The position numbers and the translations under genes are program-made. 64,000 nucleotides of DNA. Origin: UBA8389 sp035719105 (GTDB lineage: Bacteria; Bacteroidota; Bacteroidia; Bacteroidales; UBA1402). Below are positions 52,350 through 61,649 of this stretch, piece by piece. A model generated the notes under the pieces. The model saw only the letters and a program-made list of their open reading frames with translations, did not search any database and was not told the DNA's origin. The stretch lies in assembly GCA_035719105.1 (NCBI GenBank), contig DASTGN010000005.1:1-64000 (forward strand). The letters run 5' to 3'. Numbering within the stretch: the first letter of the stretch is position 1; each line of letters opens with the position of its first letter.

Positions 52350-52745
52350 TTATTTTTGGGCGGCAGGAGCAGCAGGAGCGGGTGCTTCCTGAGATGCCGG
52401 AGCAGGCTGACCTTTGGTCGCAGCTGCATTGTTGAATCCAGGGTTGTTCAAATTCGGATCCACCTTCACAGCATTTTCAACTTCATTTTTGATGATGGAT
52501 TGTTTGGCCTGAACTTCGTCCGAAGTAGTGATGAAACCAGCAGATACAATGCAAAGCAAAGCTACCGTCAAAGCTAGTGTCCAAGTTGCTTTTTCCAAAA
52601 AGTCGGTCGTTTTGCGAACGCCCATCACTTGATTGGAGGCGGAAAATCCGGAAGAAAGACCACCACCCTTGGAGTTTTGAACCAAAACGATCAAAATCAA
52701 GAGAAGAGCAGCAAGGAAAATTAGAATGGTTATGGCCAGGTACAT
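52350..52745 (-). CDS. secG: Preprotein translocase subunit SecG
   Basis: 131 residues. The first membrane helix (ITILIFLAALLLILIVLVQ) is followed by NSKGGGLSSGF, the SecG hallmark, and the second helix (ATWTLALTVALLCIVSAGF). The C-terminal tail is long, Ala/Pro/Gln-rich and of low complexity, as in other Bacteroidota SecG. It assists SecYEG in the inner membrane. It is last in its operon. Confidence 0.95.
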   Translation of the reverse strand: MYLAITILIFLAALLLILIVLVQNSKGGGLSSGFSASNQVMGVRKTTDFLEKATWTLALTVALLCIVSAGFITTSDEVQAKQSIIKNEVENAVKVDPNLNNPGFNNAAATKGQPAPASQEAPAPAAPAAQK

Positions 52746-52768
52746 ATTACAATTATTTTTAAGGGTAA

Positions 52769-53596
52769 CTATTTCTTGATGTGAATAATCAGTTTCTCTA
52801 GGAATCGAATTTGGTCTGCAAAGTAAACATTTTTTTCCGGATATTTCAAGCTTAAACCCTTGAATATTTCGAGCGCACGATCATATCGTTTCTGTTTGAG
52901 GTAAATTTTTGCAAGCGTGTCTGTAAAGGAGTCTTCAGGCAAGTTGAAGGAAGAAACCATTTGTTCCAAAGCAGCTACTTCTTCGATGGAAACCTCCTCT
53001 CCCACTTTTTCAGCATCAGGCTTTAAACGGATTTTTGCATCGTTATTGGCAGAACTCATCAGAAACTGATCAATCAATTCCTGACCATTCATAGGCTGAA
53101 CCGATTCTACAGGAATATTTTCTGGTTGCATGGATAAAAATTCCGCATAATTCAACACAAATTCACCCTCCGGTTTGGGAGCCGACTGCTTCAAGGGAAC
53201 ATCGTTATCCTGGGAATCGTTAAGCAGAGCACCAGAAAAAGTTTCGGCCTCTTCTGGTACCGGAGCCATGGTCGGGGTACTTCCTTGTAAAAACCGATCA
53301 ATCAGGGAGAAACCACCAGACTCGAGTGGAGCCGCTTTGGGATTTTCCAACCGTTCCGGCAGATTTTTTCCTTCAATAAAATAATACAGTCGACGACGAT
53401 CAGGGGCAGAAATAGCCGTCCTAATGAGCGAAGCCGAGAAGTGTAAATCATTCAGATTCAGCAGACTCTTCAGATAAAGCATTCGGACAATGGTGAAACA
53501 AGGATACTCCTCCATCACACTTTTCAGTTGAAGCATGCTTTCCCGGTTCAATTGGGAAGGGTCATTGATCCATTTTGTGATGTCTTCCGGTTTCAT
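52769..53596 (-). CDS. TPR-containing protein of the secG operon
   Basis: 275 residues, no signal peptide. The N-terminal helical region (SMLQLKSVMEEYPCFTIVRMLYLKSLL), an acidic, low-complexity middle, and a C-terminal TPR (about 225-262, DTLAKIYLKQKRYDRALEIFKGLSLKYPEK). The function is unknown. It lies between lptE and secG, a conserved order that links it to envelope assembly by position only. Confidence 0.85.
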   Translation of the reverse strand: MKPEDITKWINDPSQLNRESMLQLKSVMEEYPCFTIVRMLYLKSLLNLNDLHFSASLIRTAISAPDRRRLYYFIEGKNLPERLENPKAAPLESGGFSLIDRFLQGSTPTMAPVPEEAETFSGALLNDSQDNDVPLKQSAPKPEGEFVLNYAEFLSMQPENIPVESVQPMNGQELIDQFLMSSANNDAKIRLKPDAEKVGEEVSIEEVAALEQMVSSFNLPEDSFTDTLAKIYLKQKRYDRALEIFKGLSLKYPEKNVYFADQIRFLEKLIIHIKK

Positions 53597-53597
53597 C

Positions 53598-54101
53598 TTA
53601 CCAATTGGCTACTGTTTTATTGAAAATAGCTTCGGAAATTTCTTTCGTAATTTCTTGCAAAAGGACATCCTGAACGTCTTCCAACATGCTTGTGGCGCTA
53701 AATTGACGGAAAGCTGTGAATTTTTGCTCAAAATTCTCTTTTTCGTCGGTTGTATTGGTGAAACGAACGTTGACTGTGATGGTCAATTTTGTTTCAGAAG
53801 CGTAACCATCAGCCTGTTGTGCCATAGGGGTAAGATCCCAACCTACAATTTCACCCTCCAGTTGCAAATCACCTTCCTTAGGCTTCATTTTCAGTTTGGT
53901 CTGAGTGATGAACTTCTCTTTCAATCCTTCTGTAAAAGATTGAGCAAAAGGAGGATAGACATATGAAGCCTGATTCGGGAATTCCTGAATGGAAATGGAT
54001 TTGACGCGTGAATAATCGATGGAAGCACCATTCAACTTATAGGATATGGTACAACCGGAAAGCATCAACAAAGGGAAAAATAGCAACAAAAAACGTTTCA
54101 C
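53598..54101 (-). CDS. lptE: LptE family outer-membrane lipoprotein
   Basis: 167 residues. Lipobox MLSGC with Cys17; the LptE fold shows in YKLNGASIDYSRVKSISIQEFPNQA and GDLQLEGEIVGW. LptE plugs the LptD barrel to pass lipopolysaccharide to the outer leaflet. It starts 2 bases after the sigma-54 activator stop; lptC is found at 59828 in the window. Confidence 0.9.
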   Translation of the reverse strand: MKRFLLLFFPLLMLSGCTISYKLNGASIDYSRVKSISIQEFPNQASYVYPPFAQSFTEGLKEKFITQTKLKMKPKEGDLQLEGEIVGWDLTPMAQQADGYASETKLTITVNVRFTNTTDEKENFEQKFTAFRQFSATSMLEDVQDVLLQEITKEISEAIFNKTVANW

Positions 54102-54103
54102 GA

Positions 54104-55312
54104 TCAGTCTAATTTGTATTCTTTAATCTTACGATACAAGGTGCGCTCGGAAATATTCAAATCGGAGGCAGCGTTTTTCCGTTTGCCACCATTGCGATCC
54201 AATGCCTTGCGAATGGCTTCTTTTTCCATTTCCTCCAGGGAGTAGGATTCTTCCACGTATTCCTCCGTATCCTCGATGTTGTGCACAGCAGGACGAAAAG
54301 TGGCAGCCTCAGGAGCGTGAAAGGTGGCAAAATTGCTGAAATCCTTTTCAGAAACGGGATTCTCCACGCCATTTTTATCCATTAAATCGTTTACCAGCAA
54401 CTTGAGCTCATTCATGTCTTTTTTCATATCAAACAACACTTGATACAAAATTTCCCGTTCATTCGCGAAGGAACGGTTATCAACTGGTCGAGACGGCCCA
54501 CCGGCATACAAAGCAGGAATCTTCTCGAACGAACTATCCGGCAGATAAGAACGCAGAATGTTGGAAGAAATTTCCCGTTGCTGTTCAATGATGGAAATCT
54601 GTTCGGCTATATTCTTGAGCTGTCGAATGTTACCCGGCCAGCGGTAAGAAGTCAACACCGATTTGGCGTCATCCGTCAGTTGCACGGTTGGCATTCTGTA
54701 TTTTTCTGCAAAATCGGCGGCAAATTTTCGAAACAAGCGCAAGATATCATCCGGTCGGTCACGCAGGGGCGGAACACAGATGGGCACCGTGTTCAACCGA
54801 TAATAGAGATCTTCGCGGAAATGATTGGTTTGAATGGCTTCACCCATATTGATGTTGGTGGCAGCCACAATGCGTACGTTGGTTTTTTGAGTCTTGGAAG
54901 AACCGACCCGGATGAATTCACCGGATTCAAGCACACGCAACAACCTGGCTTGAGTAGACAAAGGCAATTCCCCCACTTCATCCAAAAAAATGGTTCCACC
55001 ATCGGCTACTTCAAAATAACCCTTACGGTCGGCCAAAGCGCCAGTAAAGGAACCCTTTTCATGACCGAAAAGCTCGGAGTCGATGGTCCCCTCAGGAATG
55101 GCACCACAGTTTACGGCAATATAGGGACCGTGCTTGCGATGGCTGAACTGATGAATAATCTGCGGAAAGCTTTCCTTCCCCACCCCGCTTTCGCCAGTAA
55201 TGAGTACGGACAAATCCGTCGGTGCAACTTGCACCGCCACATCAATGGCACGGTTTAGCTCGGGAGCATTGCCTATGATGCCGAATCGTTGTTTAACGCT
55301 CTGGATATCCAC
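54104..55312 (-). CDS. Sigma-54-dependent activator without receiver domain
   Basis: 402 residues. The AAA+ domain starts at the N-terminus: Walker A GESGVGKE (40-47), GSFTGA loop (87-92) that touches sigma-54, Walker B GGTIFLDEVGEL, and RWPGNIRQLKN. A linker of variable sequence leads to a Fis-type HTH (about 365-402, AASDLNISERTLYRKIKEY). The missing input domain means it is controlled by level, partner or ligand in trans. It lies between pdxA and lptE, a conserved Bacteroidota arrangement whose regulon is unknown. Confidence 0.93.
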   Translation of the reverse strand: MDIQSVKQRFGIIGNAPELNRAIDVAVQVAPTDLSVLITGESGVGKESFPQIIHQFSHRKHGPYIAVNCGAIPEGTIDSELFGHEKGSFTGALADRKGYFEVADGGTIFLDEVGELPLSTQARLLRVLESGEFIRVGSSKTQKTNVRIVAATNINMGEAIQTNHFREDLYYRLNTVPICVPPLRDRPDDILRLFRKFAADFAEKYRMPTVQLTDDAKSVLTSYRWPGNIRQLKNIAEQISIIEQQREISSNILRSYLPDSSFEKIPALYAGGPSRPVDNRSFANEREILYQVLFDMKKDMNELKLLVNDLMDKNGVENPVSEKDFSNFATFHAPEAATFRPAVHNIEDTEEYVEESYSLEEMEKEAIRKALDRNGGKRKNAASDLNISERTLYRKIKEYKLD

Positions 55313-55323
55313 TTTTCTATCAA

Positions 55324-56415
55324 TTATAAATCTTCGGGCACTTTCAAATCAGAAAGCTCGCCCGATTGAACAATGTGCTGTTTGCGGAGCGGATTGCTGG
55401 TCATTTCAGCATAACCGTTCCTGTTGTTGAAAACATCGCAAGCCAGGTAAAAAGCCTCGCGAAAAGACTCCTCTGAAGCGACATTCTGTCCTGCGATGGA
55501 ATAAGCGGTACCATGTGCAGGTGAAGTGCGAACGATGGGCAAACCAGCTGTATAATTCACGCCACTTTCCATGCTGAGGGCCTTGAAAGGGATCAAACCC
55601 TGATCGTGATACATAGCCAAGATGCCATCGTATTTCTTAAAATCGCCGGATCCGAAAAATCCGTCGGCTGGAATGGGACCAAAACAACAAACATGCTGTT
55701 CTTGTGCCTTGCGAACGGCTTCTGCAACAATTTCCGAATCTTCCCTTCCAATCAGCCCTTCGTCACTGGCATGTGGATTCAGTCCCAGTACGGCAATGCG
55801 TGGTTTAACGATGTTGAAATCCTTAATCAGGGACTTGTTGAGCATGCGGATCTTGGTGACCAAACTCGGTACATCCAATGCTGCAGGCACCTGTGAAAGA
55901 GGTATATGACCAGTGGCTACTGCAATTTTCATAATGGGTCCGACCATAATCATCAAGGCAGGCTTACCATCACCGAAAACTGATTCGAGGTATTCCGTAT
56001 GGCCGGGAAAAGTAAAATTCTCCGACTGAATGTTCTTCTTGTTGATAGGAGCGGTAACCAATACGTCAATCAAACCGTCCTTCAGCTCCTGACAAGCCCG
56101 TTCAAGCGCTTGGAAAGAGGCTTTGCCGGCGATTGAAGTGGATTGGGATAATTCGACTTTGACTTCGTCATCGGTACAATTCACGATGCCGATCTTTCCA
56201 ACCTGAGCTTCGCGAGCGGAGCCGATGATGTTCAAATTCACGCCATTGAGGTCCAATGCCTTTTTATGATAGGCTGCGACTTTGGCTGAACCGTATATGA
56301 CCACAGCTTGGTTTTCGTAAACCCTGTTGTCTGAAAGGGTCTTTAAAATCACTTCGTAACCGACACCATTGATGTCGCCCTGAGAGATTCCGACCCGTAT
56401 TTTTGGAGATTCCAT
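55324..56415 (-). CDS. pdxA: 4-hydroxythreonine-4-phosphate dehydrogenase
   Basis: 363 residues. GISQGDINGVGYEVI at the start, VTAPINKKNIQSENFTFPGHTEYL (metal His), GLNPHASDEG, and YHDQGLIPFKAL with NYTAGLPIVRTSPAHGTAYSIAG. It oxidises 4-phosphohydroxy-threonine toward pyridoxal phosphate. It is the first gene of the operon that runs to secG, 82 bases after rlmN. Confidence 0.96.
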   Translation of the reverse strand: MESPKIRVGISQGDINGVGYEVILKTLSDNRVYENQAVVIYGSAKVAAYHKKALDLNGVNLNIIGSAREAQVGKIGIVNCTDDEVKVELSQSTSIAGKASFQALERACQELKDGLIDVLVTAPINKKNIQSENFTFPGHTEYLESVFGDGKPALMIMVGPIMKIAVATGHIPLSQVPAALDVPSLVTKIRMLNKSLIKDFNIVKPRIAVLGLNPHASDEGLIGREDSEIVAEAVRKAQEQHVCCFGPIPADGFFGSGDFKKYDGILAMYHDQGLIPFKALSMESGVNYTAGLPIVRTSPAHGTAYSIAGQNVASEESFREAFYLACDVFNNRNGYAEMTSNPLRKQHIVQSGELSDLKVPEDL

Positions 56416-56497
56416 AGATGGTTTTCTGTTGATACTGACAAAATTGCCGAAAGATACAAATAAAACCCTTTCTCAAGGATTTTTCTGTGAAATAAAT

Positions 56498-57517
56498 TTA
56501 TCCTTTTTGTGTGGAGAGCAAGCCACAGGCAGCCTGAATATCTTCTCCGCGGGACTTCCGGACTGTCGTCCTCAATCCTTTCGACGTCAGATAATCGCAA
56601 AAGGCTCGAACCGCCATTTCGTCAGTTGTTTTGAAGGGCGTATCCGGAATGGCGTGGAAACGAATCAAATTTACCCTGCAATCCAAGCCTTTCAGCAAAG
56701 CCACCAAGGCTTTAGCATGATCTGGCGTGTCGTTCAAACCCTTAAAAAGGATGTATTCGAAAGAAAGTCTTCTTTGTTTGCTGAAATCATATCGTTTTAA
56801 CAACTGGATGGTTTCCTCGATGGGCCAAGCCTTTTCGGAGGGCATCCAGGACTGCCTTTGTTCAGGAACGGCTGTATGCAAACTGATGGCCAAATGACAT
56901 TTACTTTCCTCCAAAAAGCGGATCAAACCGGGTCGGACCCCAATGGTAGAAACCGTCACACGTTTTGGACTCCAGGCGAAGCCTTCGTCTGATGTCAGTA
57001 CAGACAGCGCTCGCAAAACTTCCTCCACATTGTCCAACGGCTCTCCCATACCCATAAAAACGATGTTGGTCAGCTCTGTAGATTCGGGAATGGAAAGAAT
57101 CTGATTCAAAATTTCACCAGCCGAAAGCTGTCCCTGAAATCCCATACGTCCAGTCATACAGAAACCGCAATTCATTTTGCAACCCACCTGGGAAGAAACG
57201 CAAAGTGTTCCCCGATCGTCTTCGGGAATGTAAACACTTTCAATCAGTTTTCCAGCCGAAGTCTTAAACAGATATTTAACGGTTCCATCCTTGGATCGTG
57301 CCGAATGCACTGGATCCGAAAAACCCAAATCCGCACGTTCTGAAAGCAATTGTCGATTTGCTTTGGAAATGTTGGTCATTTCCTCAAAGTCCCGAACCCG
57401 CTTCACAAAAATCCATTCGTGCAACTGGGTAGCCGCATATTTCGGTAATCCCTGGTCTAAAAGCCAAGTCCGAAGCTCGTCCGGGCGTTTGCCCAATATT
57501 TGAAATTTCTCGTTCAT
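56498..57517 (-). CDS. rlmN: Dual-specificity 23S rRNA/tRNA adenine C2 methyltransferase
   Basis: 339 residues. Radical-SAM cluster motif CKMNCGFC (Cys-x3-Cys-x2-Cys), GMGEPLDNVEEV, and the C-terminal Cys in AACGLL that forms the methyl-carrying thiyl intermediate. It methylates A2503 of 23S rRNA and A37 of some tRNAs. A -7 box lies in the loop of the ppiD terminator just upstream. Confidence 0.96.
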   Translation of the reverse strand: MNEKFQILGKRPDELRTWLLDQGLPKYAATQLHEWIFVKRVRDFEEMTNISKANRQLLSERADLGFSDPVHSARSKDGTVKYLFKTSAGKLIESVYIPEDDRGTLCVSSQVGCKMNCGFCMTGRMGFQGQLSAGEILNQILSIPESTELTNIVFMGMGEPLDNVEEVLRALSVLTSDEGFAWSPKRVTVSTIGVRPGLIRFLEESKCHLAISLHTAVPEQRQSWMPSEKAWPIEETIQLLKRYDFSKQRRLSFEYILFKGLNDTPDHAKALVALLKGLDCRVNLIRFHAIPDTPFKTTDEMAVRAFCDYLTSKGLRTTVRKSRGEDIQAACGLLSTQKG

Positions 57518-57522
57518 TCAAA

Positions 57523-57567
57523 AGTAAAAAAAACCGAATCAATACACAAAGGTATATGATTCGGTTT
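57523..57567 (-). terminator. Terminator after the PpiD-like gene
   Basis: Eleven perfect pairs (57531-57541 with 57557-57567) around a 15-base loop, followed on the minus strand by eight T residues. It lies 35 bases past the ppiD-like stop and 14 bases before the rlmN start. Confidence 0.85.
57547..57554 (-). promoter_or_regulatory. -7 box of rlmN inside the terminator loop
   Basis: The loop of the hairpin reads TACCTTTG on the minus strand, an exact TAnnTTTG match, so an rlmN transcript would start inside the terminator's second arm, about 25 bases before the ATG. Confidence 0.5.
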
Positions 57568-57601
57568 GATATTTTGCAATAACCGCAAGATGCGATTTCG
57601 A

Positions 57602-59716
57602 TCAATAGAATTTGATGCGGGAATCTTTGATTTTAGTAGCGTTTTTGACAGCTTCATAAGATTGATACATCAAACGATACATATTCATGCTGTTCAACGT
57701 TGCCTTTTCCTGCTGCAAATTGAATACTTCCTGTGTTTTCTTATTGGAAACTACCTGGAAGACATAAACACCATTTTTACCCTGGACAGGAGCAGAAAGC
57801 TGATTCAGTGGAGCTGAAGTCACAGCAGCTACAAGAGCAGGTTCTTCTCCCAAACCGGTGATGCGGCGTGAACTGAAATTGACGAATTGAGCAGAATCCA
57901 CATTAACCTTCAAGGCTTGAGCCAATTGAGGCAGTGAAGCAGCCTTTTTGGACTGGATGTCTTTGATGATGGCGCTGGCTTTATTTTCGTCGATAAGTTC
58001 GCGGAGCAAAAGTTGTTCAACAGCTTCAACAGGTTGGTAATCACCATCGTTCACAGCAGTTACGCCGATAACGACAAATTGATTGTTTTGATTTTCAAGA
58101 ATACCAGAAACTTTACCAGCATCGTTGTTGTATACAAAACGAACGGCTTGACGCATTTGAGGCAGATCGGCAATGGTGTTGTCAGAAGAGCGTACCGATT
58201 GCAAATCCCTAACTTCATAGCCAGCTTTTTGAGCTTCGGTGAAAAAGCTTCCAGCTTCTGTATATTTGGCAACCAACGTGTTGACCTTGTTATAGACGTT
58301 GCTGTAAGTTTGTGAGCTGGGTGTAACTTTCAAAGTAACCAGCGCCAATTTGGTTTTGGCGACAGGAGCTGTTTTTTGGGTGACTTGAACAATGTTGATG
58401 CTGTTTTTGGTTTTCACAGTAAAATAAGAGTTTACTGATGCAGAAAAGCAAGAACGGATGAACGAAGTTCCCAGTGAAAGGGCATCCACTTCACGGAACC
58501 AACCCATATCGGCACCACCATTGTTACGTGAAAACTTCTGAGCCAACTGATTAAAATCAGCACCAGCTTTTAGAGCAGCCATTAGACTGTCAACACGAGT
58601 TTGCTCGGTAGTGGACAAAACAATTTGACGAGCTTTCACAGAATCGGGTGCAACAGATTTGTCCAGGATCTTAGCCATGACGAAAGCACCTTCGGAATAA
58701 ACCGGAGCCAACATAGCACCTACACCGGAAGTATTGACAAAATCCTTTACAGCACCGGTAAATAGTTTATTGGATACATAGCAATCCAAGAACTGGCTGT
58801 CAGAATTCTCATTGACAAAACCGGCATAATCCGTGGTAGTCGTAAATTCGGGAGCGATTTCTTTTACTTTGTCTTCCACCACTTTAAAATCCTCTTGGCT
58901 AGCTTTTACGTCAACCACGATGTATTTGGCACTGCGATAAGGTTTCTGTCTGAATCGTTCGATCTGGCTATTATAGCGTTTTTTCACTTCGTTCTTGCTG
59001 GCTTTGTACAGTGAATCGGGCAGTGCGCTGTAAGGTTCACAGACATAAGCAAAATCCAAATTGTCAGCACGATCTGCATAAGAAGCTTTGGCATCCAACG
59101 AATTGGCTTGTACAGCTTTGGTAAGCAACGTATTGATTTTTTCTTCGAGACGAGTATATTTCAGATTGTTTTCCCAAAACATCCAATACACTTTCAAGCT
59201 CTTGATTTGATCGCGAGCTTCCTGAGGATAGGCAGAAAGATCATCTGTCTGAATAGTCTGCAAGAAGTTCAACATCATGTTGTGGTCGAACTGCCCTGTT
59301 TGTGGGTTCTTAAAAATAGGCAACTGCTGAATCATTGGATGCACATTAGCACCGTTGATCATGCTGAAAATTTCTTTGCCGGTAACTGTTATACCCAGTT
59401 CGCTGGCTTGTTGGTCCAACAACTGTTCGCGTACGATGGATTCATAAACGGACTCGCGAATTTGTCCGGAAATAGCATCATCCAATGTATTCTGGCCAGT
59501 TTGAATTTTGTAAACTTGCTCCATTTCCGCGATACGAGCTTCGTAATCCTTGTAATCCAAGGAATAATCACCGATTTTGGCAATTTTTTGCTGAGATTGA
59601 CGGAAAAGGGAAGAACCGGAATTCAGGAAGTCTCCGATAATGAATGCAAACAAAGCCAGACCGATGATGAGGGCCAGCAGGCCGGCTTTATTCCTGATTT
59701 TCTGTAAGGTTGCCAT
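57602..59716 (-). CDS. PpiD/SurA-like periplasmic chaperone with parvulin domain
   Basis: 704 residues. A single N-terminal membrane helix (AGLLALIIGLALFAFIIGDF) anchors it. SurA-N-like helices follow (about 55-200), and a parvulin-type domain sits near 350-450 (ARQIVLST, FNQLAQKFSRNNGGADMGWF). The parvulin core is present but its prolyl-isomerase residues cannot be confirmed by eye. It probably guides outer-membrane and secreted proteins at the periplasmic face, next to SecG-type machinery. It lies between lptC and rlmN. Confidence 0.9.
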   Translation of the reverse strand: MATLQKIRNKAGLLALIIGLALFAFIIGDFLNSGSSLFRQSQQKIAKIGDYSLDYKDYEARIAEMEQVYKIQTGQNTLDDAISGQIRESVYESIVREQLLDQQASELGITVTGKEIFSMINGANVHPMIQQLPIFKNPQTGQFDHNMMLNFLQTIQTDDLSAYPQEARDQIKSLKVYWMFWENNLKYTRLEEKINTLLTKAVQANSLDAKASYADRADNLDFAYVCEPYSALPDSLYKASKNEVKKRYNSQIERFRQKPYRSAKYIVVDVKASQEDFKVVEDKVKEIAPEFTTTTDYAGFVNENSDSQFLDCYVSNKLFTGAVKDFVNTSGVGAMLAPVYSEGAFVMAKILDKSVAPDSVKARQIVLSTTEQTRVDSLMAALKAGADFNQLAQKFSRNNGGADMGWFREVDALSLGTSFIRSCFSASVNSYFTVKTKNSINIVQVTQKTAPVAKTKLALVTLKVTPSSQTYSNVYNKVNTLVAKYTEAGSFFTEAQKAGYEVRDLQSVRSSDNTIADLPQMRQAVRFVYNNDAGKVSGILENQNNQFVVIGVTAVNDGDYQPVEAVEQLLLRELIDENKASAIIKDIQSKKAASLPQLAQALKVNVDSAQFVNFSSRRITGLGEEPALVAAVTSAPLNQLSAPVQGKNGVYVFQVVSNKKTQEVFNLQQEKATLNSMNMYRLMYQSYEAVKNATKIKDSRIKFY

Positions 59717-59827
59717 ATAAGATTGGTATGTTTATGATGAATATAGCGATTTTGGGTGCTTTTTTTCAGCCTGCGAATATACAAAAAAATGTTTAAACAC
59801 TGTCTAATAATGGAAAAATCCATCACG

Positions 59828-60409
59828 CTATTCTGACGTTTCCGGATCGACCGGAAAATCGCCCATCGGCCTTTTAATTTTGTAAATTGTCAGCTGCTCG
59901 TTGGATTCGAATCCATATCCCATCATGGTTTGATCGCCCTGTTCGATTCGAATGAACGAATCCGAATAAATGCGTCTGGAATATTGATCCCAATAAAGTA
60001 GTGATGTTTCGAATTTGTCACCTTTCAAGTTAATGATTTTGACGTTCTTACGAAGTTCCCACAATTTACGTCTTGTATAATATCTTGCAGTATCGCTCGA
60101 AACCATGGATTCAGTCTTCAAGCTATCGTTGAACTTTTCAAAATAGACCTTTTTGGGGTAATACCAATAGGGATCCACCGATTTGTCGTAAATTTTCCAG
60201 ACCTCAGAAATGACTCGATAACGAATCACACCTGAATCGGAAATCAGCATGGTCACCGAATCCGTAAACATGCCAGGCACACTTGCCCGATCTTTGAACT
60301 TGTGGACATATTGCGGTTGATCGGAATTACAGGCTAATGGTACCAGCAACAAGGCTGCCATGCAAAAGACGCCAACCAAATTCCGAAAACTATGTAAACG
60401 ACTGTTCAC
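59828..60409 (-). CDS. lptC: LptC-type LPS export lipoprotein
   Basis: 193 residues. A lipobox-like VPLAC with Cys27, then the periplasmic beta-jellyroll of LptC (MLISDSGVIRYRVISEVWKIY, YFEKFNDS, ARYYTRRKLWELRKNVKIINLKGDKFETSLLYWD). It links the LptBFG extractor to the LptA bridge. Bacteroidota LptC are often lipoproteins rather than membrane-anchored. It starts 1 base after the outer-membrane protein gene. Confidence 0.88.
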   Translation of the reverse strand: MNSRLHSFRNLVGVFCMAALLLVPLACNSDQPQYVHKFKDRASVPGMFTDSVTMLISDSGVIRYRVISEVWKIYDKSVDPYWYYPKKVYFEKFNDSLKTESMVSSDTARYYTRRKLWELRKNVKIINLKGDKFETSLLYWDQYSRRIYSDSFIRIEQGDQTMMGYGFESNEQLTIYKIKRPMGDFPVDPETSE

Positions 60410-60410
60410 G

Positions 60411-61649
60411 TTACAGTTTCATCTTGAAGAACCAAAGTTCATTGAAAGAAACGTCTATGGAAAATTTGTAGAAGGTTTCGCTGATAAATGAAGCACTAGG
60501 TGTAAACAATCGACCGGCTTCGAAGCTAAAGTTCAACATGGATTTCTGACCTCTCAAAGGTAAACCAACCCCAAGACTGAGGGCGGCACTACGCAGATGA
60601 CCAGGCTCCTTCAAATACATGTCGTTGAACTGTAAACCCCCACGGTAACGAATAGCCTGATAATAATGCGTGGCAATGGTGGAAGGGAGGTATTCCACAC
60701 CTAAAGCGATGCGGTTGTTGTCCCTGAGCGTATCCTTTACGCCCATGAAAGTCGATTGGCTGAATCGTTGATTCTGGTAATCCAGGCCAATCGTCAACCG
60801 GTTGTCCCAATGGTAAGAAATACCGGCGCCAATCGTTGTCGGCAATGAAAAAGTCGAGTATGAGGCAGGGCCATCCAGCGTATCGGAAGCAATGTTCACA
60901 ATATACGTTTCACCTTTGAACGGCAAAGAGGCAGTGGCCGCAGCACCCAAAGTCAAACTACTTTTCTTGTTTAGCGACAGATCGTATTGAAAGCCAAGGT
61001 CCAAACTTGGAGATTTTAAGAACAGTTGGTTGATGTTCTGTTCATCGTTAAGACTGCTCGTGGTATAATTCGTCAACGTGGTGTTGCTTAGCAATCCAAA
61101 CGTATATTTCAAATTGACACCGACGGACAAACCCTTTGCCAGGGTAGCACCAGTACCGAGGAAAAAAGTATTCAAACCGCCTGCACCCGTATAAGTGGTG
61201 GTGTATTCCAAATCACCGACAGGTGTGTTGGTCAAAGAAAATTGTTGGCTGAAATGGTAACCGACTTTTGAAAAGGGCACCAAACCAAATGCAACCCCCC
61301 ATTGTGGTTTTAAGGCAAACTTCATCCCGATATAGTCCAAATAAGCGTTCGGATTGGATTGACGGGCAGTTCCTTCCTTGAATTGAGTGTATTGAGCCGA
61401 CATTCCGAAATCAAAAAGCATGTTCATCGTATCGACATCGGCAAAGGAAGCCGGATTCTGCATATTGATCAGTCCTCGTTCGTGTAGACCGAATCCGATA
61501 CCGCCCATGGCGCGAGATTTGCCCATTGCAGGGGTTTCCAGATTGCCAAATCCGTATCGGCTGTACGTAGAATTGGTATTCTGTGCGAGAAGCGTTTGCA
61601 AAGTCAACAGCAATAAAAGTGCTGTCGGAAGGAGTTTACGAATGGACAT
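60411..61649 (-). CDS. Outer-membrane beta-barrel protein of unknown role
   Basis: 412 residues from the ATG giving MSIRKLLPTALLLLL, chosen because it starts the signal peptide (cleaved before QNTNSTYSRYG). The rest alternates polar and hydrophobic strands with aromatic ends (YSRYGFGNLETPAMGKSRAMGG, LDYIGMKFALKPQWGVAFGLVPFS), in the style of FadL/OmpP1-like barrels. Substrate not known. Its start overlaps the end of coaX by 14 bases; conserved next to lptC and coaX in Bacteroidales. Confidence 0.8.
   Translation of the reverse strand: MSIRKLLPTALLLLLTLQTLLAQNTNSTYSRYGFGNLETPAMGKSRAMGGIGFGLHERGLINMQNPASFADVDTMNMLFDFGMSAQYTQFKEGTARQSNPNAYLDYIGMKFALKPQWGVAFGLVPFSKVGYHFSQQFSLTNTPVGDLEYTTTYTGAGGLNTFFLGTGATLAKGLSVGVNLKYTFGLLSNTTLTNYTTSSLNDEQNINQLFLKSPSLDLGFQYDLSLNKKSSLTLGAAATASLPFKGETYIVNIASDTLDGPASYSTFSLPTTIGAGISYHWDNRLTIGLDYQNQRFSQSTFMGVKDTLRDNNRIALGVEYLPSTIATHYYQAIRYRGGLQFNDMYLKEPGHLRSAALSLGVGLPLRGQKSMLNFSFEAGRLFTPSASFISETFYKFSIDVSFNELWFFKMKL

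Noticed and set aside
54440..55258. 272-codon plus-strand open frame
   Set aside because: It is antisense to the well-supported sigma-54 activator and lacks any motif; a shadow frame.
59108..59707. 199-codon plus-strand frame
   Set aside because: Antisense to the PpiD-like gene; no start context and no recognisable domain.
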